Of a stretch of 64,000 nt of DNA, positions 18,240 through 26,905 are shown one piece after another. A model generated the notes under the pieces. It was not told the origin of the DNA. It ran no database searches and saw nothing but the letters and a program-made list of their open reading frames with translations. Both the position numbers and the translations under genes were made by a program. The DNA is from Pleomorphovibrio marinus. GTDB lineage: Bacteria > Bacteroidota > Bacteroidia > Cytophagales > Cyclobacteriaceae. The stretch's first letter is position 1, and each line of letters opens with the position of its first letter. The DNA lies in NCBI RefSeq assembly GCF_003347495.1, contig NZ_QCXY01000004.1:372001-436000 (forward strand), given 5' to 3'.

Positions 18240-19187
18240 TTAGGTAAGCTCCTTAGTGGCCAAATATCTTTCTGCTTCTAATGCAGCCATGCATCCCGTG
18301 CCAGCAGCGGTGACTGCCTGCCTGTACACGTGATCCTGGGCATCCCCAGAGGCGAAAACCCCGGGAACATTGGTTTTTGTGGTCCCTTTTTGGGTAATTA
18401 TATATCCGTTTTCATCCATATCTAGGATACCCTTGAAGATTTCGGTATTTGGTTGATGACCTATGGCCACAAAAAACCCTCCCACAGAAAGGTCTTTTAC
18501 AGTACCTGTTTTGTTGTTTTCAATCCTGACTCCAGATACCTCTTCCTCTCCTAGCACCTCCTGGGTTTCGTGGTTCCAGAGGATTTCTATCTTGCTGTTG
18601 TTCATGACGCGCTTCTGCATGATCTGCGAAGCCCTCAGCTCATCCCTCCTCACGATCATGTAAACCCTACTGCATATATTGGCCAGATAGGAGGCTTCCT
18701 CACATGCAGTGTCCCCACCACCGACGATGGCCACTTCTTGTCCCCTGAAAAAGAACCCATCACAAACTGCACAGGCCGAAACTCCCTTACCGTTTAGTCT
18801 CGTCTCACTTTCCAACCCCAGCCATTTTGCAGATGCACCTGTGCTGATGATTACAGTGTCCGCTAGGATTTCATTGCTTTCGTCAACTATTGCCTTGTGG
18901 ATACCTTCTTGGCTAAAATCAACCTTTGTCACCAGACCATATCTCACCTGAGTACCGAAACGCTCTGCTTGTTTTCTAAAATCCTCCATCATTTGGGGAC
19001 CCATTACCCCATCGGGGTATCCGGGGTAATTTTCCACATCATTGGTGATGGTCAACTGTCCTCCAGGCTGGGAACCTGTATATAAAACGGGATTGAGGCC
19101 GGCTCTTGCCGCATATATGGCTGCTGTATATCCTGCCGGCCCGGAGCCTATAATCAATACCTTTACCTTTTCGGTCTTATCGCTCAT
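18240..19187 (-). CDS. trxB: Thioredoxin-disulfide reductase
   Basis: 315 residues from the ATG at 19187 (MSDKTEKV); an upstream in-frame start would add 13 hydrophobic residues not seen in the family. The FAD-binding LIIGSGPAGYTAAIYAARAG, the redox-active C139-x2-C142 (CAVC) and the NADPH-binding AIVGGGDTACEEASYL are present, as is the C-terminal GDAQDH FAD motif. It reduces thioredoxin with NADPH. Probably the first gene of the trxB-M23-bshB1 operon; the rpoD terminator lies just upstream. Confidence 0.96.
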   Translation of the reverse strand: MSDKTEKVKVLIIGSGPAGYTAAIYAARAGLNPVLYTGSQPGGQLTITNDVENYPGYPDGVMGPQMMEDFRKQAERFGTQVRYGLVTKVDFSQEGIHKAIVDESNEILADTVIISTGASAKWLGLESETRLNGKGVSACAVCDGFFFRGQEVAIVGGGDTACEEASYLANICSRVYMIVRRDELRASQIMQKRVMNNSKIEILWNHETQEVLGEEEVSGVRIENNKTGTVKDLSVGGFFVAIGHQPNTEIFKGILDMDENGYIITQKGTTKTNVPGVFASGDAQDHVYRQAVTAAGTGCMAALEAERYLATKELT

Positions 19188-19267
19188 GAATGTAAAGTTT
19201 AGTAATAAGAGTATCCAAATAACCAATCGAAGGTAGCCCCATTCAACTTTTTGGGCCTCCCTTTTAC

Positions 19268-19294
19268 AAAAAGAGGGGTACCTCTACCCCTCTT
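19268..19294 (-). terminator. Terminator of rpoD
   Basis: AAGAGGGGTA (19271-19280), loop CCTC, TACCCCTCTT (19285-19294): a perfect 10-bp stem, followed on the minus strand by a T run. It separates rpoD from the trxB operon. Confidence 0.85.
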
Positions 19295-19321
19295 ATGTTA
19301 TTTACAAATAATTTAGAAATG

Positions 19322-20185
19322 CTAACCCAAATAAGGCTTCAAGGTTTTGCTTCTAGAGGTGTGCCTTAACCTGCGAATTGCTTTCTCTTTGATCTGACGA
19401 ACTCTTTCTCTGGTGAGGTTGAACTTTTCTCCAATTTCCTCCAAGGTCATTGCGTGTTCTCCGTTAAGGCCAAAATACAAGGTGATCACATCGGCCTCCC
19501 TTTGTGTAAGGGTAGAAAGTGCACGCTGAACTTCCTTTCTCAAGGAGTCGTTCATCAGCCCATCATCGGGTTTTATCTCACCATCATTTTCAAGTACGTC
19601 GAGCAAGCTGTTTTCCTCTCCTTGAACGAAAGGGGCATCCATGGAAACGTGCCTTCCGGAAATTTTCATGGTATCCACCACCTCTCCAGGGGTTACTTCC
19701 AGAACTTCAGCCAGTTCCTCTGGAGAAGGCTCCCTTTCAAACTTCTGCTCAAGCTCGGAGAAAGTCTTGCTTATCTTATTGAGTGAACCGACCCTGTTCA
19801 GGGGAAGCCTCACAATCCGAGACTGCTCCGCCAAAGCCTGAAGGATAGATTGCCTGATCCACCACACGGCGTAAGATATAAATTTAAAGCCCCGGGTTTC
19901 ATCAAACCTTTGAGCTGCCTTAATCAACCCCAAGTTACCTTCATTGATCAAATCTCCCAAGGAAAGACCCTGGTTTTGATACTGTTTGGCAACAGAAACC
20001 ACAAACCTCAGGTTAGCTTTGGTAAGCTTTTCCAAGGCAAGTTGATCTCCTTCTCTGATTCGCTTGGCCAATACAACTTCCTCGTCGGCCGTAAGAAGAT
20101 CCACTTTGCCAATTTCCTGTAGGTATTTGTCCAGGGATTGGCTTTCCCTGTTGGTAATCTGTTTGCTAATTTTGAGCTGCCTCAT
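19322..20185 (-). CDS. rpoD: Primary RNA polymerase sigma factor (RpoD/SigA)
   Basis: 287 residues, the compact primary sigma factor of Bacteroidota with no large region 1.1 or non-conserved insertion. Regions 1.2 ([15 protein letters not shown]), 2 ([32 protein letters not shown], and [15 protein letters not shown]), 3 and 4 ([18 protein letters not shown] block and [18 protein letters not shown]) are all visible. It directs transcription from the TTTG/TAnnTTTG promoters found elsewhere in this window. It is monocistronic with its own terminator. Confidence 0.96.
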   Translation of the reverse strand: MRQLKISKQITNRESQSLDKYLQEIGKVDLLTADEEVVLAKRIREGDQLALEKLTKANLRFVVSVAKQYQNQGLSLGDLINEGNLGLIKAAQRFDETRGFKFISYAVWWIRQSILQALAEQSRIVRLPLNRVGSLNKISKTFSELEQKFEREPSPEELAEVLEVTPGEVVDTMKISGRHVSMDAPFVQGEENSLLDVLENDGEIKPDDGLMNDSLRKEVQRALSTLTQREADVITLYFGLNGEHAMTLEEIGEKFNLTRERVRQIKEKAIRRLRHTSRSKTLKPYLG

Positions 20186-20268
20186 TCAAGTATCTTATTT
20201 TTTTAACGCAAGTATAACAGATGCAATCCAAAGATTAGTTCAAAATATGGATAAAGATTGAACCTCTT

Positions 20269-22410
20269 TTAGGATTTTTTTGGTGATTTTTCCGTCTTGG
20301 GCAGTAAAACTTTCCTTGAAAGTTTAAACTTACCTGTCTTTTTGTCCACGTCTATCAGTTTCACCTGGATTTCCTCACCGGATTCCAACACACCATCCAT
20401 AGTTTCCAGACGCTCCCATTTGATTTCGGAAATGTGAAGCAATCCGTCCTTTCCTGGCATGAACTCTACAAACGCACCAAAGGGCATAATATTTTTAACT
20501 TTCCCTGTATATACTTCGCCAATCTCAGGTTGGGCTACTATTGCCTTCACCCTTTGTATGGCACCATCCATTGCTTCTTGGTTGTTTGCGAAGAAATTAA
20601 TCTTACCAACGTTATCCACTTCCTCTATAATAATGGTAGCTCCAGTGTCTTTTTGAATCTCTTGAATCACCTTACCACCTGGCCCTATCACGGCTCCAAT
20701 CAGTTCCTTAGGTATCTCCATGTTCTTGGACCTTGGGGCATGTGGTTTGTAATCAGGCTTGGGCGCGGAAAGCGTTTTGGAAATTTCCTCCAAAATATGT
20801 AACCTTCCTTCCTTGGCTTGATAAAGGGCCTCCTTCAGCACACTGTAATCCAGACCCTCCACTTTCAAGTCCATTTGGCAGGCTGTAATTCCCTTTTCCG
20901 TGCCAGTAACTTTGAAATCCATGTCACCAAGATGATCCTCATCTCCTAAAATATCCGAGAGTATGGTGTAGTTTCCAGTTTTTGCATCCGAGATCATTCC
21001 CATGGCAATCCCGGTAACGGGTGCTTTGATAGGAATTCCCGCGTCCATAAGAGCCAATGACCCAGCACATACAGTGGCCATGGATGAAGAACCGTTGGAT
21101 TCCAAAATATCTGAAACCACCCGGATGGTGTAAGGGTTCTCCGATTCCGGGGGAAGGACTTTTTTCAAGGCTCTCATGGCCAAGTTACCATGCCCCACTT
21201 CCCTCCTTCCAGGTCCTCTTGCAAACTTCACCTCTCCTGTGGAAAAGCCGGGGAAGTTATAGTGAAGGTAAAACTTGTTGAATCCGGAGTGTACTGCCCC
21301 ATCCACCATTTGTTCATCCAATTTGGTGCCAAGGGTACATGTAGTAAGTGCCTGGGTTTCACCACGGGTGAATACCGCAGAACCATGCGCCGATGGAAGG
21401 TAGTCCACAGCAGACCATATAGGCCTGATTTCATTTGGGTTCCTTCCGTCTAGACGTTTTTTCTCATTGAGCGTGAAATTCCTCGCCGCATCCTTGTGGA
21501 TCTTCCCAAAGTATTGGTTAATCAAAAACTCATCGTATTCATGTTCCTCTCCAAGACTTTCGACAAAATCTTCCTTAATGGCTTTGGTGAGCTCAGATCT
21601 CTCGTTTTTGTTGGGGATTTGCCGACTTACTACCTCATATATTTTGTCATAAAGTTCCCCCTTCATTTTGTCGAACAGGCCTTCATCATGACTCTCATGG
21701 GAGTATTCCCTCTTTGTCTCTTTACCCACAGCTTTGGTGAGTTCCTTCTGCACCTGGCAGTGCCGCTTGATTTCTTCATGGGCAAATTGAAGGGCTTCCA
21801 CCATTTCGTCTTCCGAAATTTCGTCCCCTTCCCCTTCTACCATAAGAATAAACTCTTCGGATCCGGCCACGATAAATTCCATCCTGGCTTTGGCAAGTTG
21901 TGTAGGGGTGGGGTTGATAAGAAGTTCACCGTCCACCTTTGCAACTCTTACTTCCGAAATTGGGCCGTTAAACGGGATATCCGAAACTGCCAAGGCAGCG
22001 GATGCAGCAAGCCCGGCCAAGCAATCTGGAAGCACATCATCGTCTGAAGAAATTAGGTTGATAGTGATATTGCTGTCTGCGTGGTAATCATCAGGAAAAA
22101 TAGGCCTTATGGCTCTGTCCACCATCCTGCTGATCAATATTTCGTAATCGGAAAGCCTTCCTTCCCGCTTTAAAAAGCCGCCTGGGATTTTTCCCGAAGC
22201 AGCAAATTTTTCTTGGTAGTCCACAGAAAGGGGAAGAAAATCCACTCCTTCACCTGCTTCTTTTTTTGTGACCACCGTGGCAAGTAACATGGCTTTACCC
22301 ATTTTGACCACCACTGCGCCGTCGGCTTGTTTGGCCAGGGCACCTGTCTCAATTACAATTTCTCTACCATCCAACAGGGTGATAGTTTTTGAAATAACGT
22401 TTGGTAACAT
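20269..22410 (-). CDS. pnp: Polyribonucleotide nucleotidyltransferase
   Basis: 713 residues from the ATG at 22410 ([15 protein letters not shown]), the usual family start; upstream in-frame ATGs only add a non-conserved hydrophobic stretch. Two RNase PH domains (about 10-230 and 320-550), with [17 protein letters not shown] and the [19 protein letters not shown] active-site block, are followed by a KH domain ([17 protein letters not shown]) and an S1 domain ([20 protein letters not shown]). It is a 3'-5' phosphorolytic exoribonuclease of the RNA degradation machinery. It lies downstream of rpsO, the widely conserved order, with a terminator between. Confidence 0.97.
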   Translation of the reverse strand: MLPNVISKTITLLDGREIVIETGALAKQADGAVVVKMGKAMLLATVVTKKEAGEGVDFLPLSVDYQEKFAASGKIPGGFLKREGRLSDYEILISRMVDRAIRPIFPDDYHADSNITINLISSDDDVLPDCLAGLAASAALAVSDIPFNGPISEVRVAKVDGELLINPTPTQLAKARMEFIVAGSEEFILMVEGEGDEISEDEMVEALQFAHEEIKRHCQVQKELTKAVGKETKREYSHESHDEGLFDKMKGELYDKIYEVVSRQIPNKNERSELTKAIKEDFVESLGEEHEYDEFLINQYFGKIHKDAARNFTLNEKKRLDGRNPNEIRPIWSAVDYLPSAHGSAVFTRGETQALTTCTLGTKLDEQMVDGAVHSGFNKFYLHYNFPGFSTGEVKFARGPGRREVGHGNLAMRALKKVLPPESENPYTIRVVSDILESNGSSSMATVCAGSLALMDAGIPIKAPVTGIAMGMISDAKTGNYTILSDILGDEDHLGDMDFKVTGTEKGITACQMDLKVEGLDYSVLKEALYQAKEGRLHILEEISKTLSAPKPDYKPHAPRSKNMEIPKELIGAVIGPGGKVIQEIQKDTGATIIIEEVDNVGKINFFANNQEAMDGAIQRVKAIVAQPEIGEVYTGKVKNIMPFGAFVEFMPGKDGLLHISEIKWERLETMDGVLESGEEIQVKLIDVDKKTGKFKLSRKVLLPKTEKSPKKS

Positions 22411-22471
22411 AAAATCTAATGATTCTGATATGTGAATAGTTGTAAAAGTAAGGCTTAATAAAGGACTAAAT

Positions 22472-22506
22472 AAAAAAGTAAGGTTCCCCAAAAAGAGGAA
22501 CCTCAC
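22472..22506 (-). terminator. Terminator between rpsO and pnp
   Basis: Stem GTGAGGTTCC/GGAACCTTAC (plus 22497-22506 and 22478-22487, one G-U pair), 9-base loop, then six T on the minus strand. It probably lets rpsO exceed pnp in expression. Confidence 0.8.
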
Positions 22507-22519
22507 GAAACACTTCGTA

Positions 22520-22795
22520 TTATTTTCGAATCCCTAGTTCGGAAATTATTGATCTATACCTTTCAATGTCTTTCTTCACCAGGTAATTCAATAAACTTCT
22601 TCGTTTTCCTACCAACTTCAACAACCCCATTCTCGAGGAGTGGTCTTTCTTGTTGGTTTTCAAATGCTCGGTAAGGTGCTGAATCCTGTAAGTGAACAGG
22701 GCAATCTGGGATTCTGGTGACCCCGTATCGTTTTCAGCTTTTAACCGACCATGATTCTTAAACAATTCTTCTTTCTTGTCTTTTGTTAAATACAT
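22520..22795 (-). CDS. rpsO: 30S ribosomal protein S15
   Basis: 91 residues, standard S15 length. Signatures include [22 protein letters not shown] and the [21 protein letters not shown] helix that binds 16S rRNA. It begins [12 protein letters not shown], as in other Bacteroidota. The -7 element TACCTTTG lies about 41 bp upstream. Confidence 0.97.
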   Translation of the reverse strand: MYLTKDKKEELFKNHGRLKAENDTGSPESQIALFTYRIQHLTEHLKTNKKDHSSRMGLLKLVGKRRSLLNYLVKKDIERYRSIISELGIRK

Positions 22796-22835
22796 GCTTA
22801 GCTAAATTAAAACTGATTTTTAAATAAACCAGACG

Positions 22836-22843
22836 CAAAGGTA
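22836..22843 (-). promoter_or_regulatory. Putative -7 element of the rpsO promoter
   Basis: Minus-strand TACCTTTG, an exact TAnnTTTG match, in the gap between the LptF/G-like gene and rpsO. No TTTG at -33. Confidence 0.55.
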
Positions 22844-22859
22844 GCGAATTTTATTTAAA

Positions 22860-24680
22860 TCATAAAACTTCCTCTTTCAACTTTTTACGTAGCCGGATCT
22901 CAGGTATCATCGCCTTCACCTTCTCAAATAGGCCAACATAAAAGTCAGGTTCAAATAGCCTGGCGTCTTTTCTAGCCTGCTTCAGGAAAAACAACCCAAA
23001 GGGCAACAGCATGAGAATGGAAAAACTGGTGCCAAAAAGTGGGTCTGCCAACCCTTCCTTTGCCCATTTTTCACCAGTGATGGTGAGCATGTAGTAAAGG
23101 ATGAAAAAGATTATGGACACCAAAACGGGCATACCAAGTCCACCTTTTTTGATAATGGCACCCAGTGGAGCCCCTATCAGGAACATCACAAAACAGGCGA
23201 TAGCTTGGGTGTATTTTTGATACATGGAAATCTGAAATCTCCTGTACTCTCTCACCAGATTGTCAATCCTGGTTTTGTTGGTGCTGAAGTTGTTCTTGAT
23301 GTTCCTGGCATTCGTCAAAGCTCCGGAGGCCGCAGAAATTTGATATCGCTGTGTGCCCCGCAAAGAATCCAGTTTTGCCTTTTCTTCCTCTGTGACTTTG
23401 GCAAGTTGCTCCATTTGGATAGGTGTAATACCTGGACTATTGGCCTGCATGGAAGGTAGTGGCACCTGCTCCATGGTGTCTACCATGGCCTGTACGGAAT
23501 CCTTGGCACTAATACCTCCGGCCTCCGCCACAAGGGTATCCACTAGTTGTTCCTCGGTAATCTCCTCCACAGCAATCTCCTCTCCTGCATTTCCCTGTCT
23601 ATCCGAATTTGAGGCTTGTTGGTCTGAAGCACTTGCCCTTTCTTCCTCTTTGGTTTGGGGTCGGTTTTTCATGTTTTCTTCCAAAATAGCCTGATTTTCT
23701 TCCAGGTACTTTAGGTTTCTCAGGGAGTCGGCTCTTTGTTTTTTCACCATTATATCCCTAGGGGGGGTTAGCTTCCGTACTTTTCCAAAATAGGGGTAGG
23801 AGGCTTCCGTATTTGCATAGTTCACAAAAAGCCACTGATTATGCTCTCTGTCCATGGAGTCCAAGTCCAGCTTAATTTCACTTATGTTTTTGATGGAGCG
23901 GTTGTTTGACCATAGGTCCTCAGGGGTTCGGTTCATTTCAAAAGCGTCCAGACTAAAAACCATTTTATTGGTGGAGAACTTGGTGCGGTCAAACGTAACA
24001 GGCTTTTCCCTAACCCCTCTCTGCCCTCCACCTTCTTGGTAACTGTACCCATTATAAAGAGTAAGCTGCATGTAGCGGTCATTGAAAAAAGGCTCCATAC
24101 GCCCTGAATCCGCCAAAATGATGTGTATGTTCCCCTGCCCCTTGGTGTGGTCGTAGATCAGCACGTCCCTAAGCCTCACCTCATCCAGTTTTTTGTTGAC
24201 CTTGATGCTGTAATTGGGGATGCCATTATAAAAAACTCCTTCCTTGATGTCTAGGGCGGGCGACTTCATCCTGATATCATAGAGCAGGCTAAAAGTTTTC
24301 AAGTTCACCCGTGGAACCAGGTAATTGTTGGAATAAAATGCTAGGAAGGTAAGAAAAACCACAAATACCCCAATAGGAAGCAAGGCCCTGATCAGTGAAA
24401 TACCACTGCTTTTAATGGCTGTGAGTTCAAAGTGTTCCCCCAAGTTCCCGAAGGTCATCAGGGATGACAGCAAAACTGCCAGAGGTAAGGCCATAGGGGA
24501 AATACTAATGACAAAGTACCCTATCAACTCCATGTAAACCATGAAAGGAAGGTCTTTCCCAAATATCTCGTCAAAATATTTGAGCATATTTACCGTGAGG
24601 AGGATAAAATCCACCACGATGAAAGTGAGCAAGAAAGGACCTAGAAAAGTACCTAGGATAAGTTTATCTAATTTTTTCAT
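22860..24680 (-). CDS. LptF/LptG-type lipopolysaccharide export permease with a long insertion
   Basis: 606 residues from the ATG at 24680 (MKKLDKLILGTFLGPF). Residues 10-125 hold three membrane segments with LPLAVLLSSLMTFG, and the C-terminal 120 residues hold three more (MFLIGAPLGAIIKKGGLGMPVLVS), as in the YjgP/YjgQ permeases that with LptB extract LPS from the inner membrane. The family is usually about 360 residues; here the periplasmic part carries roughly 200 extra residues, including an acidic, Gln/Ser/Glu-rich coiled stretch (about 310-450). Large versions are known in Bacteroidota. I cannot say whether it acts as LptF or LptG. Confidence 0.88.
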   Translation of the reverse strand: MKKLDKLILGTFLGPFLLTFIVVDFILLTVNMLKYFDEIFGKDLPFMVYMELIGYFVISISPMALPLAVLLSSLMTFGNLGEHFELTAIKSSGISLIRALLPIGVFVVFLTFLAFYSNNYLVPRVNLKTFSLLYDIRMKSPALDIKEGVFYNGIPNYSIKVNKKLDEVRLRDVLIYDHTKGQGNIHIILADSGRMEPFFNDRYMQLTLYNGYSYQEGGGQRGVREKPVTFDRTKFSTNKMVFSLDAFEMNRTPEDLWSNNRSIKNISEIKLDLDSMDREHNQWLFVNYANTEASYPYFGKVRKLTPPRDIMVKKQRADSLRNLKYLEENQAILEENMKNRPQTKEEERASASDQQASNSDRQGNAGEEIAVEEITEEQLVDTLVAEAGGISAKDSVQAMVDTMEQVPLPSMQANSPGITPIQMEQLAKVTEEEKAKLDSLRGTQRYQISAASGALTNARNIKNNFSTNKTRIDNLVREYRRFQISMYQKYTQAIACFVMFLIGAPLGAIIKKGGLGMPVLVSIIFFILYYMLTITGEKWAKEGLADPLFGTSFSILMLLPFGLFFLKQARKDARLFEPDFYVGLFEKVKAMIPEIRLRKKLKEEVL

Positions 24681-24763
24681 TCTGGCAACGCACTCCTCTA
24701 CCTGTACGCAAAGACGAGGCAAAGGTCAGGATATTATGTCAAAACCAATAATTTTAACAAATT

Positions 24764-25165
24764 TTATCCGCCAATGATTTCCTTGAGGTTGTTGATCAAC
24801 CCTTCCCATATGGAATTCTGCTCCTGTTCGTCGAAGGAGTCACCATACTCAATTACACGCAAATAAAAAGTTTGCGTAAGCTCATTTTCCTCTAGCTTAA
24901 ATTCGATAAAGGAATGGTCCACTCCGTTTTCCTCCCCTTCTTCAGGCTCAAGGAACTCGAACTTCACATGTCGGTTGGTTCGCATGATGGTGGGTCGGGC
25001 AAAATGGTTTTCCCCATCGTAGATGAAATTGTATACCTTATCCTCATTGATGACAACATCGTCAGCAAACCACTGCGAGAGTCCACTGGCCGTACTCAGA
25101 TAAGGATAAATGATCTTCCTAGAGGTATTTATCTGGTAATCAGAAACAAATTTTAATTTACCCAT
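24764..25165 (-). CDS. START-like (SRPBCC) domain protein
   Basis: A 133-residue cytoplasmic protein with the helix-grip pattern: SDYQINTSRKIIYPYLST at the N terminus, a WFADDV motif, and a long C-terminal helix (WEGLINNLKEIIGG). It resembles the START-like/AHSA1 family widely conserved in Cytophagales next to LptF/G-type genes. Such folds bind hydrophobic ligands in a cavity; the ligand here is unknown. It lies 83 bp upstream of the permease on the same strand, so both may be co-transcribed. Confidence 0.75.
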   Translation of the reverse strand: MGKLKFVSDYQINTSRKIIYPYLSTASGLSQWFADDVVINEDKVYNFIYDGENHFARPTIMRTNRHVKFEFLEPEEGEENGVDHSFIEFKLEENELTQTFYLRVIEYGDSFDEQEQNSIWEGLINNLKEIIGG

Positions 25166-25213
25166 AGCAGTTTATTTTGGATTTGTAAAAAGTATCAATT
25201 TTTAATACCCACG

Positions 25214-25245
25214 TTTGGAAATTCTGGATGAACCACCCATATTTG
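25214..25245 (+). promoter_or_regulatory. Promoter of tRNA-Met
   Basis: TTTG (25214-25217), 20 bases, CATATTTG (25238-25245; one mismatch to TAnnTTTG). The tRNA begins 11 bases further on. Confidence 0.65.
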
Positions 25246-25256
25246 CATTCCCAATC

Positions 25257-25330
25257 GGCGAGGTAGCTCAGATGGTTAGAGCGCAGGATTCATAACCCTG
25301 AGGTCAGGGGTTCAATTCCCCTCCTCGCTA
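25257..25330 (+). tRNA. tRNA-Met (anticodon CAT, elongator type)
   Basis: 74 bases with acceptor stem GGCGAGG/CCTCGCT (one G-U pair), D arm GCTCAGATGGTTAGAGC, anticodon arm CAGGATTCATAACCCTG, and T arm AGGGG-TTCAATT-CCCCT. CCA is not encoded. A paired first base of the acceptor stem and the D-arm form argue for an elongator rather than an initiator tRNA; a tRNA-Ile2 read through lysidine cannot be excluded by eye. Confidence 0.92.
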
Positions 25331-25335
25331 CATGA

Positions 25336-25358
25336 CCCCAGTTCTGGGGTTTTTTTTT
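25336..25358 (+). terminator. Terminator of tRNA-Met
   Basis: CCCCA (25336-25340), loop GTTC, TGGGG (25345-25349), then nine T. Confidence 0.85.
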
Positions 25359-25564
25359 GCCCCTCCATCCCCTTTTTCTTACAAAGAACTAACTCCATAT
25401 CACCTTGTTCCAAATTAAGGGTGTTTACGTAGTCCAAAACCTGGAAAAGGTCCTTCATGTGAACTGGTATCTTGGTTTTTAATTAACCTTAATCTAAGAT
25501 AAAAACCAAATGTTTTCGTTAATATAAACAAATTTTTGATAAAAGATTTTTTTGACAAAAAAAT

Positions 25565-25586
25565 AAAAAAACCCTCCGAAGAGGGT
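25565..25586 (-). terminator. Terminator of the thrS-infC-rpmI-rplT operon
   Basis: Minus-strand ACCCTC-TTCG-GAGGGT (plus 25571-25586), a UUCG-type tetraloop hairpin, followed by six T. Confidence 0.88.
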
Positions 25587-25611
25587 TTTGATGGTATATT
25601 AGGCGAAAAAC

Positions 25612-25956
25612 CTATTTAACTTTTTCAACTACAGCTTTGAATGCCTCAGGGTGGTTCATGGCCAAGTCTGCCAATACCTTCCTGTTTAATTCTATTTCCG
25701 CCTTTTTCAAAAGGCCCATCAAATTTGAATAGGACAAGCCATGCAGTCTTGCACCGGCATTAATCCTTTGAATCCACAATTTCCTGAATTCCCTTTTTTT
25801 GGCTTTTCTATCTCTGTATGCGTATTGAAGGCCTTTTTCATATTTGTTTTTGGCCACTGTCCATACATTTTTTCCTCTTCCAAAATAACCTTTGGTGGCT
25901 TTGAGGACTTTTTTTCTTCTAGCTCTTGAAGCTACAGCATTTACTGATCTTGGCAT
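25612..25956 (-). CDS. rplT: 50S ribosomal protein L20
   Basis: 114 residues beginning [19 protein letters not shown], with the basic N-terminal helix that penetrates 23S rRNA and the conserved [28 protein letters not shown]-terminal domain (blocks GLSYSNLM and [10 protein letters not shown]). Last gene of the thrS-infC-rpmI-rplT operon. In E. coli L20 represses its own operon; no leader of that type could be recognised here. Confidence 0.97.
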   Translation of the reverse strand: MPRSVNAVASRARRKKVLKATKGYFGRGKNVWTVAKNKYEKGLQYAYRDRKAKKREFRKLWIQRINAGARLHGLSYSNLMGLLKKAEIELNRKVLADLAMNHPEAFKAVVEKVK

Positions 25957-26041
25957 TTTTTTTGATTTTTTGACCCTTGGCGCCTATTGGACTTTATTAC
26001 CAAGCATCTGGTGAATGATTAACCTTAACTTTTTAGAGGAT

Positions 26042-26236
26042 TTAGATCCAAAGCATGTTCCTTACTCTGCCTTCATCCCTCTTGTGAACTTCCCCCATTT
26101 TGGTAAGGTTTTTCTTCCTTTTGGTGGATTTCTTGGTCAGGATGTGGCTTTTGAAAGCATGTTTCCTTCGAATCTTGCCGGTTCCGGTAAGCTTAAACCG
26201 CTTCTTGGCACTTGACTTTGTTTTTACTTTTGGCAT
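26042..26236 (-). CDS. rpmI: 50S ribosomal protein L35
   Basis: 64 residues, very basic, with the family opening [20 protein letters not shown] (residues 1-20) and a [16 protein letters not shown] block. It lies between infC (30-bp gap) and rplT (85-bp gap), the canonical order. Confidence 0.96.
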   Translation of the reverse strand: MPKVKTKSSAKKRFKLTGTGKIRRKHAFKSHILTKKSTKRKKNLTKMGEVHKRDEGRVRNMLWI

Positions 26237-26266
26237 TACGTTATATAAATTAGTTGAAATTGTTTC

Positions 26267-26821
26267 TTACTTCTTGCCTGCCTTGGGCGATACGAAGATG
26301 TTCATTCGCTTGCCTTCCATCTTGGGCAGTTGCTCCACTTGACCGTATTCCTCAAGTGCCTGCGCAAATTTCAGCAGCAACATTTCTCCTCTTTCCTTGA
26401 AGACGATGGTTCTACCCACAAAATGCACATAGGCTTTCACCTTGGCACCATCTTTCAGAAAGTTGATCGCGTGCTTCAGCTTAAAATCAAAATCATGATC
26501 GTCCGTGTTTGGACCAAACCTGATTTCTTTCACAACTGTTTTTGCAGCATTTGCCTTAATTTCCTTTTGCTTCTTTTTCTGCTCGTATTTAAACTTCGCA
26601 TAATCAATGATCTTGCAAACTGGAGGGCTTGCTGAAGGAGAAATTTCAACGAGATCGAGGCCATTCTCCTCCGCTAGCTTTACTGCTTTGTCAGTAGGCA
26701 TTACTGCATTACCTCCTTCCACAACATCACCAACGACCCTAACCTCCCTGGCTCTGATCCTTGAATTTACGCGATATGGTTCCTCTTGTCTCGGACTGTA
26801 AGATCTTTTTCCTCTCAAAAT
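26267..26821 (-). CDS. infC: Translation initiation factor IF-3, non-AUG start
   Basis: About 184 residues with the N domain ([16 protein letters not shown] ... [26 protein letters not shown]), linker and C domain ([25 protein letters not shown]). No ATG exists between the in-frame upstream stop and the conserved body; the first ATG falls inside the N domain (about residue 40). I place the start at ATT (26819-26821), followed at once by TTG (26816-26818), either of which could serve. AUU is the classical rare infC start by which IF-3 represses itself in other bacteria. Second gene of the thrS operon. Confidence 0.92.
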   Translation of the reverse strand: MLRGKRSYSPRQEEPYRVNSRIRAREVRVVGDVVEGGNAVMPTDKAVKLAEENGLDLVEISPSASPPVCKIIDYAKFKYEQKKKQKEIKANAAKTVVKEIRFGPNTDDHDFDFKLKHAINFLKDGAKVKAYVHFVGRTIVFKERGEMLLLKFAQALEEYGQVEQLPKMEGKRMNIFVSPKAGKK

Positions 26822-26905
26822 GTTTATTATTGTGTGATTCTATGAAAGTGCAAATATCGAATAATTTTTTAATTATTAAAAATCCGATATTTATTCCTGT
26901 TTATT

